From Marthasterias glacialis (Eukaryota; Echinodermata; Asteroidea; Forcipulatida; Asteriidae), in assembly GCA_911728455.2 (NCBI GenBank), contig OU452233.1, positions 17,817,926 through 17,881,925 of the forward strand: DNA of 64,000 bases, read 5' to 3'. Every line of letters starts with the position of its first letter. Within the stretch, counting starts at the first letter, position 1. The notes under the pieces are model-generated. The model was not told where the DNA came from and did not search any database. It saw only the letters and a list, made by a program, of their open reading frames with translations. Both the position numbers and the translations under genes were made by a program. Positions 35,501 through 41,400 of the stretch are shown here, in pieces.

Positions 35501-38055
35501 ATGTGGATTGGGTTTTCAGTCCCTACCTGATCGCGTGGGTTTTCCCCCAGAGTATTTCTCTGGGGTTTTCCTCCCACCTCTAAAACTGAATATTTCTTCA
35601 TCATCTTCTACCCAACAGGTTTCTTCAGGCTTGCGAGCTACAGTGCAGTATGCGCTTTTGAGGAATCCTTGGTTTCATCACCAGAAATATATAATAATAA
35701 TAATAATAATCACGATAATCCGCTATTTTGGAAGTCACTATCGCCGTGTGTTATACAGTGTAGTCTGCATTTTTGGCGATGCGACGTTACACGCTCACCA
35801 TAATGTTGTGAAATTTGTCTCCCAAAATGGCGAGCGTGGCAGATGACATTGATAGTGCTTAACTTATATTTTACTTATATTTTGAAGTTTTTGTTTGCTT
35901 GCAGAGTGAACTTTGTCGTTACCAAGATGCATACAGGACCAGGTGTTGCAGATGCCTTCTTATCAGCTCTGAAGGACAGCACCTCAGAAATCATGAAGGA
36001 TCCCAAAGCAAAAGCAGAAGGCATTGTACGTAGATATTCTTTTATTTCTACTGAACTCAGAGTTTTAACTTATTTTTCCTTCAGGGAATTTAAAGACCTA
36101 AGTTGGCGAAAACCAAAGTCTCTCTCTCAAGCACTACCCCAAATCTTCCATAATCCACCTGAAGGTTTTTCTTCAATTTGGTACTATGAACCCTTAATCA
36201 CCAGCTCTCAGCATGAAGTCAGTCATACCTAAGATTTTAGAGTGCTGAAGGCGCAAGATGGGGAACTCGGGCTGAAATGTGAAATCCCACAGACCGCCAT
36301 TTCAGCAAGTGACTTTTTTGATACAACAATAGATCAGGGGTCGATTTCATAAAGAGTAAAGATTGATCTTAGTTGCTAAGCAAAATGTGATGTCACAATA
36401 CAAATCACTATGGAAATACTGACAACTCATCTTACGATGAGTCTTAGTGCTTTGTGAAATCGACCCCAGTGCAGACGATGACCACTGCTATCAATGGAAA
36501 ACATTCACTTGCTGAAATGGCACTCGGGCGTATTTCACGTTCCAACAATACATCTCTAGTTTCCCATCTTGCGCCTTTCGTGCTCTATAATCTTTGATCA
36601 TACCTGGCCAGTCACAGCCCAGGGGTATAACAAATTCAGGCAGTTTTTGTAGTGAAATGGCATTAAAAAATAAAGACAACCGAAACGTCACCCTTGATAA
36701 CCTGATGTGATGTCTTGAACATTCTGGTCATTGGGCCAATAACATTCCTGTAATCTTTCTCAGCTCCCTGGGGAGTATGCCGTGGCACTCCCAAATGCTT
36801 TTTCAAACGCAATATCAATCTCTACCCTCACAGGTACCCATTTATACCCCTGTGCGAAGAGAAGCAATTGTAGTAAAGCATCTTGCTCAAGGACGCAAGT
36901 GTCTTGACCGGGATTCGAACCCACACCCCGATGACTTGACCACCAGAACTTGAGTACGGTGCACTTAGATGGCTCGTCAGTTTAACGCGTTGACTGCCGT
37001 GCATAATTTCACATGATGTTCCCATTTGCCAAGCGTTTTGAACATAAACCTTTTATAGAAGCATGTCCTCACCAATGCCATCAGTGATGCCAGTGTATTT
37101 TATTTTCAATGCAAAAGACCTTGCATGTTCTAAGAGTACATTCATAGTGGCAGAATTCGTTACACTTGTTAGTACAAGTATACTCATAGTCGACAGTGAA
37201 CATGTGAAGGGTGTATAGACTACCAGTCAGGTGTTATTTGGAAACTCTTCATCTCAATTTCATGTACTTGATATAGATGATAAATCCAGTTTAGCGTTTT
37301 GGGCCAAGTTCGCACAAGGACCATTTGTCGACTAGAGGACGATATTGCCTGGTAGTCAACACATGTTTTTGAGCATGAGTACCAGTTGATATCAGCCGCT
37401 TGTCAAACTTGGCCTTGGCAGGAAGTGCCTGGTTTTGGCATGAAGTGTCTGGTTTTGGCATTGAGTCTGTTTTTTTATATTTCGAACAGCTACTTTTTAT
37501 ATATTTCGAACAGCTACAGTGCCCAATGTCACAGAGCTGCTTAGCGGCTGTTTTTGTGCTTACTGTGCATGCTAACCTTCCAGCACTTACACTGTAAGCA
37601 AATGACTGAAGTAACGATGCAAATCCATGGTGAATGCGCAAGCTGGCTGCAAAAATTTCTCGCTAACCTGTGAAATACGCTTGCGCTTAAGCAAAATTCT
37701 GCTATAGTTTCCATCAAGAAGCTCTATGACATTGGTCCCTGGTCAGAGCACCAAGAAAGCCAGGGTTGATTGTCTATCAATTATACATAGCTGCACTGAT
37801 AGTTATCTAATTCTCAGTCACAAGTGACGAATGCTTGTGTTCTTTGATGTGAAAATATTGGGGGTGGGGTTGGCCCAAATTGTGCTTGTCTAGAGCTAAT
37901 TTGTGGATATTAACTAGGTTTGGTTTCTTGCTTTTATTTGTCTCCATGTCTTGCAGGCCGCAGTGTATGGGATGGCAGAGAGTATACCAGATCGCTCGAT
38001 GGTTGAGGAGTTTGTACAGGGTTATCTTGAAGCGTATTACAACACCAAGACTTAG
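17518..38055 (+). CDS. SGPL1: Sphingosine-1-phosphate lyase (15-exon model)
   Basis: PLP-dependent enzyme of the ER membrane that splits sphingosine 1-phosphate into a long-chain aldehyde and phosphoethanolamine, the exit step of sphingolipid breakdown. Model: join(17518..17541, 18969..19116, 20004..20071, 20947..21097, 22837..22916, 23969..24097, 25694..25782, 26512..26620, 28691..28789, 29888..30034, 30770..30890, 32732..32849, 34643..34789, 35905..36025, 37957..38055). Total 1650 nt, 549 residues, close to the usual vertebrate length (about 568). Order: short lumenal N-terminus; one membrane segment (~31-48); LPIIGRK at 74-80; TSGGTES near 202-208; HVDAC near 309-313 with the PLP-pairing Asp; SADAHK ending at the Schiff-base Lys348; APKGSS next. 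All introns are GT-AG and phases agree throughout. Exon 1 is the only tentative part. No frameshift or lost catalytic residue is seen. Confidence 0.93.
18095..18236. repeat. 71 bp tandem duplication
   Basis: Two nearly identical adjacent copies, 18095-18165 and 18166-18236, each with 'tccgttcacagagtagacag' and an A-run. One base differs (gatct/gtct region). Confidence 0.9.
18653..18872. mobile_element. MITE-like element
   Basis: Terminal inverted repeats of about 40 bp: 'gacctttcccatgaaatatg' on the left and the inverse of 'catatttcatgggaaaggtc' on the right, then 'gcatgcg' in both arms. Ends about 100 bp before SGPL1 exon 2. Confidence 0.75.
18969..19116 (+). CDS. SGPL1: SGPL1 exon 2 (membrane anchor)
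   Basis: Starts after 'attgaaatccag' and ends before GTGAGT, leaving one base of a split Ser codon. Encodes residues 9-57, including the ERCSGREAW stretch that matches the vertebrate HCTKYEPW region and the membrane helix at about 31-48. Confidence 0.88.
19117..20003 (+). other. SGPL1: SGPL1 intron 2
   Basis: Holds the 78 bp hairpin at 19374-19451 with flanking 13 bp direct repeats and a C-run near 19672-19685. No exon seen inside. Confidence 0.7.
19374..19451. mobile_element. Hairpin element with 13 bp flanking direct repeats
   Basis: Inverted arms of about 27 bp, beginning 'cccaggtaggacgtcagtct' on the left and ending 'agactgacgtcctaccaggg' on the right, matching except at one position. 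The direct repeat 'gcctgtagattag' sits on each side (19361-19373 and 19452-19464). This looks like a small inserted element with a target-site duplication. Confidence 0.7.
20004..20071 (+). CDS. SGPL1: SGPL1 exon 3
   Basis: Acceptor 'tttttcttcag', donor GTATTC. Completes the split Ser and ends in phase 0 at LPIIGRK, which matches MPIIGRK of vertebrate SGPL1. Confidence 0.92.
20172..20528 (+). mobile_element. tRNA-derived SINE (family A), full length
   Basis: Head 'gtcgtggccaagcggtctag' resembles an A box and 'ggttcgaatcc' a B box. It is followed by the shared central block 'gtgtccttgagcaagatact' and a tail 'ggtttcattaccagaaatat' ending in AAT repeats. Partial relatives occur at 24553, 25146, 26641, 32320, 35437 and 36853. 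It is not a functional tRNA gene, because it reads straight into the SINE body. Confidence 0.8.
20947..21097 (+). CDS. SGPL1: SGPL1 exon 4
   Basis: Acceptor 'tctgaaacag', donor GTGAGT. Encodes residues 81-130 and one base of the next codon. Carries the IQEELDKTK start of the linker between membrane segment and catalytic domain. Confidence 0.92.
21126..21530. repeat. Composite interspersed repeat (family X)
   Basis: From 'cagttgccgtcgggat' through 'ctttgagggtactgctggca' to 'ggtcattcaactgctgagc' and a CA-rich end. Its first half matches 27180-27400 and its second half matches 27965-28090 and the inverse of 27476-27735. It contains a GTT microsatellite at about 21146-21170. Confidence 0.7.
21674..22476. 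mobile_element. ~800 bp non-autonomous element in SGPL1 intron 4
   Basis: Same ends and interior as the copies in the lectin units but more diverged ('aatagaccgattgcgcgac' at the left, inverse 'gcgcaatcggtctatt' at the right). Confidence 0.75.
22521..22682 (+). mobile_element. tRNA-derived SINE (family B)
   Basis: 'ggtggtctagtggttagaca' resembles an A box and 'ggttcgaatccc' a B box. The tail 'tgcttaacacacatcggtgt' ends with an A-run. The tail also occurs alone at 140-208. Confidence 0.7.
22837..22916 (+). CDS. SGPL1: SGPL1 exon 5
   Basis: Acceptor 'gattgactgtag', donor GTAAAG. Encodes residues 131-157 with [11 protein letters not shown], matching the WQEGRASGAVY start of the catalytic domain. 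Confidence 0.92.
23018..23221. mobile_element. MITE-like element, 'accagggcccaat' family
   Basis: Begins 'accagggcccaatgtcatag' and ends with the inverse 'acgaaattgggtcctggt'. 'gagctgcttaagc' and 'gcttgagcagttc' continue the arms. Relatives at 37519-37742 and 38157-38292. Confidence 0.7.
23491..23825. mobile_element. MITE-like element, distant 'caagttcg' family
   Basis: Arms of about 34 bp with several mismatches: 'tgagcaagttcgatcaagga' on the left, inverse of 'gatccttgatcgacgttgct' on the right. The ends resemble those of 3090-3220 and 37302-37414. Confidence 0.6.
23969..24097 (+). CDS. SGPL1: SGPL1 exon 6
   Basis: Acceptor 'ccactctctcgtag', donor GTAAGT, both phases 0. Encodes residues 158-200, including [16 protein letters not shown] and [10 protein letters not shown], the conserved stretch before the PLP-phosphate loop. 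Confidence 0.95.
24340..24422 (+). mobile_element. tRNA-like SINE head (family C)
   Basis: 'gatagccggttagaaagtcg' resembles an A box and 'caggtttgaatcccgctcc' a B box, followed by a T-rich end. A weaker relative is at 62150-62220. Confidence 0.5.
24553..24705 (+). mobile_element. SINE fragment (family A)
   Basis: 'gtcgtggcggagtgatctaa', B box 'ggttcgaatcccggt' and 'gtgtccttgagcaagacact' match the head and central block of the SINE at 20172-20528. The tail is missing. Confidence 0.7.
25146..25410 (-). mobile_element. SINE, reverse orientation
   Basis: Tail inverse 'tctttctggtaatgaaacca' first, then 'aacccacgcaatcaggtagg' and an inverse B box 'gggattcaaacc'. Same type as the plus-strand copy at 35437-35712. 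Confidence 0.7.
25694..25782 (+). CDS. SGPL1: SGPL1 exon 7
   Basis: Acceptor 'tttttaaattcag', donor GTAAGT. Encodes [19 protein letters not shown] and on to KKPE, with the GGTES loop that holds the PLP phosphate. Ends with two bases of a split Ile codon. Confidence 0.95.
25850..26180. repeat. Decayed copy of composite repeat family X
   Basis: 'ggaccaccggagcaaaggtc'-like and 'ccttttgtt...aaggggattacaag'-like stretches of 27965-28225 can be recognised here with many differences. Confidence 0.4.
26512..26620 (+). CDS. SGPL1: SGPL1 exon 8
   Basis: Acceptor 'ttttttttag', donor GTAAGA. Completes Ile and encodes [19 protein letters not shown], matching the vertebrate APQSAHAAFNKAASYFGM. The AHAG/AHAA His is part of the PLP-stacking motif. 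Confidence 0.95.
26641..27042 (+). mobile_element. SINE (family A), long form
   Basis: B box 'gggttcgactcccagtcg', central block 'ttaagcaagacacttaacca' and 'cgtccttcggatgggacgta'. The tail differs from 20172-20528 and ends 'cgctacataagaatccagta' plus an ATT run. Confidence 0.7.
27180..27420. repeat. Composite repeat family X, first half
   Basis: 'ctttgagggtaccgctggca', 'gacttgacaatgccaagaga' and 'tcggccgttacct' match 21126-21370. It joins the left arm of the large foldback at 27476. Confidence 0.7.
27476..28225. repeat. Large foldback: ~260 bp inverted arms
   Basis: Left arm 27476-27735 and right arm 27965-28225 are inverse copies with scattered differences: 'cgatggtgaaagcctctcga' on the left against 'tcgagaggctttcaccatcg' on the right. 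The spacer is about 230 bp. The arms are the second half of repeat family X. Lies wholly inside SGPL1 intron 8. Confidence 0.75.
28343..28585. mobile_element. MITE with ~27 bp terminal inverted repeats
   Basis: Left 'agagttatatataagagcta' and right inverse 'tagttcttatatataactct', continuing with 'gaggg'. 243 bp with no coding content. Placed directly after the foldback region. Confidence 0.8.
28691..28789 (+). CDS. SGPL1: SGPL1 exon 9
   Basis: Acceptor 'tgttcatcccgcag', donor GTAAGT, 33 codons in phase 0. Encodes [20 protein letters not shown], matching the vertebrate NTAMLVCSTPQFPHGVID. Confidence 0.95.
28820..29171. mobile_element. MITE-like element, 'aaagccccag' family, copy 2
   Basis: Inverse orientation to 653-1011. 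Ends 'aaagccccagctcaacattg' and the inverse of 'caatgttgagctggggcttt'. It begins only 30 bp after exon 9. Confidence 0.75.
29888..30034 (+). CDS. SGPL1: SGPL1 exon 10 (PLP lysine)
   Basis: Acceptor 'tcttcttcacag', donor GTGAGA, 49 codons. Encodes [20 protein letters not shown] and ends SISADAHK. The last residue is the Schiff-base lysine, and the Asp of HVDAC is the PLP ring partner. The exon boundary falls exactly after the lysine codon. Confidence 0.96.
30770..30890 (+). CDS. SGPL1: SGPL1 exon 11
   Basis: Acceptor after a long T run ('tttattccag'), donor GTATGT. Encodes [15 protein letters not shown] and [15 protein letters not shown], matching the vertebrate [14 protein letters not shown] and TDWQGGIYASPTIAG. 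Confidence 0.96.
31626..32159. mobile_element. 534 bp MITE-like element with perfect 18 bp ends
   Basis: Left 'tttaaagaggatgggcca' and right inverse 'tggcccatcctctttaaa' match exactly. It contains a short direct repeat 'agcagcagtcggtgcctga' near 31800-31838. No transposase frame. Confidence 0.85.
32320..32506 (-). mobile_element. SINE fragment (family A), reverse, internally deleted
   Basis: Tail inverse 'ttctggtaatgaaaccaagg' and 'cttgctatctaaaccagaaa', then directly 'ggccacgacactcc', the inverse of the family A head. The tRNA-like boxes between them are missing. Confidence 0.65.
32732..32849 (+). CDS. SGPL1: SGPL1 exon 12
   Basis: Acceptor 'atctttacacag', donor GTGAGT. Encodes [22 protein letters not shown], matching the vertebrate [22 protein letters not shown]. 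Ends with two bases of a split Gln codon. Confidence 0.95.
32921..33374. mobile_element. MITE-like element, ~455 bp
   Basis: Ends 'atccattaagccctgcctac' on the left and the inverse of 'gtaggcggggcttaatggat' on the right. The interior is GC-richer than the flanks and gives chance frames on both strands, none protein-like. Confidence 0.7.
33560..34600. repeat. Diverged ~145 bp minisatellite in SGPL1 intron 12
   Basis: About seven to eight copies (period 130-152 bp) of a unit with 'ccaaaaactggcgatatatc', 'cttcgatataattaggttta' and 'ttcttgaaaaccaaatgtta'. The last copies run up to the acceptor of exon 13. Confidence 0.8.
34643..34789 (+). CDS. SGPL1: SGPL1 exon 13
   Basis: Acceptor 'ttattgtgatttag', donor GTGAGT. 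Encodes [35 protein letters not shown] and QYPPG, matching the vertebrate KGIFVFGNPQVSVIAL and FDIYRLSNLMTAKGW. Confidence 0.95.
34940..35350. repeat. ~185 bp duplication in SGPL1 intron 13, containing copies of the exon 13 acceptor region
   Basis: Two adjacent copies from 'gatgttaacatg' through 'gactttaaaagcgcgtaatt' to 'ctcaatgatgttccactaat' plus 'ttag'. The second half is also similar to 34560-34642, just before exon 13, where 'ctcaatgatgtacctctaat' leads to the real AG. So acceptor-like sequence is repeated downstream of the exon. Confidence 0.75.
35437..35712 (+). mobile_element. SINE, plus orientation
   Basis: B box 'cggttcgaatcccgcc', then 'ggattgggttttcagtccct' and the shared tail 'ggtttcatcaccagaaatat' with an ATA/AAT run. 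Same type as the reverse copy at 25146-25410. Confidence 0.75.
35905..36025 (+). CDS. SGPL1: SGPL1 exon 14
   Basis: Acceptor 'gtttgcttgcag', donor GTACGT. Encodes [20 protein letters not shown] and [13 protein letters not shown], matching the vertebrate QIMKNPKAKTTGM. Confidence 0.94.
36337..36467. mobile_element. MITE-like element, 'ggggtcgattt' family
   Basis: Ends 'ggggtcgatttcataaagag' and the inverse of 'ctttgtgaaatcgacccc'. Relative at 46610-46754. Confidence 0.75.
36853..36975 (-). mobile_element. SINE fragment (family A), reverse
   Basis: 'cttgctcaaggacgcaagtg' and the inverse B box 'gggattcgaaccca' followed by 'accagaacttgagt' match the head and central block of family A in inverse orientation. 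Confidence 0.7.
37302..37414. mobile_element. Foldback/MITE-like element, 'ggccaagttcg' family
   Basis: 'ggccaagttcgcacaaggac' on the left, 'gtcaaacttggcc' at the right end. Internal sequence 'aacacatgtttttgag' is the inverse of that in 3090-3220. Confidence 0.6.
37519..37742. mobile_element. MITE-like element, 'gcccaatgtca' family
   Basis: 'gtgcccaatgtcacagagct' on the left and inverse 'agctctatgacattggtccc' on the right, related to 23018-23221. Confidence 0.6.
37957..38055 (+). CDS. SGPL1: SGPL1 exon 15 (last coding exon)
   Basis: Acceptor 'catgtcttgcag'. Encodes [20 protein letters not shown] and ends YYNTKT with TAG at 38053-38055. Matches the vertebrate AIYGMAQTTVDRNMVAEL. The C-terminal tail after this motif is about 15-20 residues shorter than in vertebrates. 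Confidence 0.95.
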   Translation, partial: AAVYGMAESIPDRSMVEEFVQGYLEAYYNTKT

Positions 38056-38156
38056 AGCAGCATCCAATCTACCTTGGGTGACGCCATGGACTCTTGGTTT
38101 GGAAATGACTTGGGGTTGGGATAGAATAGAATCTTGTCGTTTTTATACGGTGTGAT

Positions 38157-38292
38157 CAGGGCACCATTTCATGGCGCTGGTTACCAAAGAATTCTGCGCT
38201 TACGGCGCCCGGTAAAGCACGTACTCCTATGGGCCGTGGCAGGGCGTAAGCGAAGGGTTCCGGGGTAAACAGAGCCATGAAATTGGGCCCTG
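38157..38292. mobile_element. MITE-like element in the SGPL1 3' UTR
   Basis: 136 bp with ~30 bp ends, 'cagggcaccatttcatggcg' and the inverse of 'gccatgaaattgggccctg'. It lies 100 bp after the stop codon, so it is probably in the mRNA if the 38455 poly(A) signal is used. Confidence 0.75.
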
Positions 38293-38441
38293 CTTGTATT
38301 GATACCTTTCACCAGTGTCATCTGCAGCTGCTGTGTGCCATGCTAGCCATTTTAGGAGTCATATCGTGCCTAATGTTAAGCAATTAAACACTGCATCGCC
38401 TAAAATGTGCACTGCTGTTTAGCACACAGCAGCATTGACAT

Positions 38442-41400
38442 CCAATATTCTATGAATAAAGCTAATGTTCTGGGTTAACTTCAATAAAAAGGCATCAGTA
38501 AAGCCTACTGCATCATTATCAAGCATAAAATCACTTATCATTATTTGGCCCAAATTTGATAAAAGTGCTGGACTTACCCCTTGAGATTTTTTCAATTTTT
38601 GGCCTTTTTCCCATATCAACAAAAGTGCCAATATTTTCCAAAATATTGCTTATTTTCTGTGTCAACTTCAATAAAAAGGCATCAGTAAAGCCTACTGCAT
38701 CATTCTAAAGCATAAAATCACTTATCAATATTTGGCCCAAATTTGATAAAAATGCTGGACTTACCCCTTGTGATTTTTTCAATTTTTGGCCTTTTTTCCA
38801 AGGGTACAAAAGTGCCAATATTTTCCAAAATATTGCTCATTTTCTGTGTTAACTTCAATAAAAAGGCATCAGTAAAGCCTACTGCATCATTCTAAAGCAT
38901 AAAATCACTTATCAATATTTGGCCCAAATTTGATAAAAATGCTGGACTTACCCCTTGTGATTTTTTCAATTTTTGGCCTTTTTTCCCAAATCAACAAAAG
39001 TGCCGATGTTTTCCAAAATATTGCTTATTTTCTGTGTCAACTTCAATAAAAAGGCATCAGTAAAGCCTACTGCATCATTCTAAAGCATAAAATCACTTAT
39101 CAATATTTGGCCCAAATTTGATAAAATTGCTGGACTTACCCCTTGTGATTTTTTCAATTTTTGGCCTTTTTTTCCAAGTTCGTTTTGATGCTTTAAAGTG
39201 AAGCAGTCATCGTCGCTGATGTCATTTCCTACGACTTCACGTTTTACGTCATTCCTATTAACACAAATGATAAGGATTTTTCAGCAAAATTAATGTCATG
39301 TTTTAAGTGTCAATATTTCCCAAAATATTGCTTATTTTCTGTGTCAACTTCAATAAAAAGGTATCAGTAAAGCCTACTGCATCATTCTAAAGGATAAAAT
39401 CACTTATCAATATTTGGCCCAAATTTGATAAAAATGCTGGACTTACCCCTTGTGATTTTTTCAATTTTTGGCCTTTTTTCCAAGGGTTCAAAAGTGCCAA
39501 TAATTTCCAAAATATTGCTTATTTTCTGTGTCAACTTCAATAAAAAGGCATCAGTAAAGCCTACTGCATCATTCTAAAGCATAAAATCACTTATCAATAT
39601 TTGGCCCAAATTTGATAAAAATGCTGTGATTTTTTCAATTTTTGGCCTTTTTTCCAAGGGTACAAAAGTGCCAATATTTTCCAAAATATTGCTTATTTTC
39701 TGTGTCAACTTCAATAAAAAGGCATCAGTAAAGCCTACTGCATCATTCTAAAGCATAAAATCACTTATCAATATTTGGCCCAAATTTGATAAAAATGCTG
39801 GACTTACCCCTTGTGATTTTTTCAATTTTTGGCCTTTTTTTCTAACTCAACAAAAGTGCCAATTTTTTCCAAAATATTGCTTATTTTCTGTGTCAACTTC
39901 AATAAAAAGGCATCAGTAAAGCCTACTGCATCATTCTAAAGCTTAAAATCACTTCTCAATATTTGGCCCAAATTTGATAAAAATGCTGGACTTACCCCTT
40001 GTGATTTTTTCAATTTTTGGCCTTTTTTTCCAAGTTCGTTTTGATGCTTTAAAGTGAAGCACTCATCGTCGCTGATGTCATTTCCTACGACTTCACGTTT
40101 TACGTCATTCCTATTAACACAAATGATAAGGATTTTTCAGCAAAATTAATGTCATGTTTTAAGTGTCAATATTTCCCAAAATATTGCTTATTTTCTGTGT
40201 CAACTTCAATAAAAAGGTATCAGTAAAGCCTACTGCATCATTCTAAAGGATAAAATCACTTATCAATATTTGGCCCAAATTTGATAAAAATGCTGGACTT
40301 ACCCCTTGTGATTTTTTTCAATTTTTTGCCTTTTTTCCCAAATCAACAAAAGTGCCAATGTTTTCCAAAATATTGCTTATTTTCTGTGTCAACTTCAATA
40401 AAAAGTTATCAGTAAAGCCTACTGCATCATTCTAAAGCATAAAATCACTTCTCAATATTTGGCCCAAATTTGATAAAAATGCTGGACTTACCCCTTGTGA
40501 TTTTTTCAATTTTTGGCCTTTTTTCTAACTCAACAAAAGTGCCAATATTTTTCAAAATATTGCTAATTTTCTGTGTCAAATTCAATAAAAAGTTATCAGT
40601 AAAGCCTACTGCATCATTCTAAAGCATAAAATCACTTATCAATATTTGGCCCAAATTTGATAAAAATGCTGGACTTACCCCTTGTGATTTTTTCAATTTT
40701 TGGCCTTTTTTCAAAGTCAACAAAAGTGCCAATGTTTTCCAAAATATTGCTTATTTTCTGTGTCAACTTCAATAAAAAGGCATCGGTAAAGCCTACTGCA
40801 TCATTCTAAAGCATAAAATCACTTATCAATATTTGGCCTAAATTTGATAAAAATGCTGGACTTACCCCTTGTGATTCTTTCAATTTTTGGCCTTTTTTCT
40901 AACTCAACAAAAGTGCCAATAATTTCCAAAATATTGCTTATTTTCTGTGTCAACGTCAATAAAAAGGCATCAGTAAAGCCTACTGCATCATTCTAAAGCA
41001 TAAAATCACTTATCAATATTTGGCCCGAATTTGATAAAAATGCTGGACTTACCCCTTGTAATTCTTTCAATTTTTGGTCTTTTTTCCCAAATCAACAAAA
41101 GTGCCAATATTTTCCAAAATATTGCTTATTTTCTGTGTCAACTTCAATAAAAAGGCATCAGTAAAGCCTACTGCATCATTCTAAAGCATAAAATCACTTC
41201 TCAATATTTGGCCCAAATTTGATAAAAATGCTGGACTTACCCCTTGTGATTTTTTCAATTTTTGGCCTTTTTTCCAAGTTCGTTTTGATGCTTTAAAGTG
41301 AAGCAGTCATCGTCGCTGATGTCATTTCCTACGACTTCACGTTTCACGTCATTCCTATTAACACAAATGATAAGGATTTTTCAGCAAAATTAATGTCATG

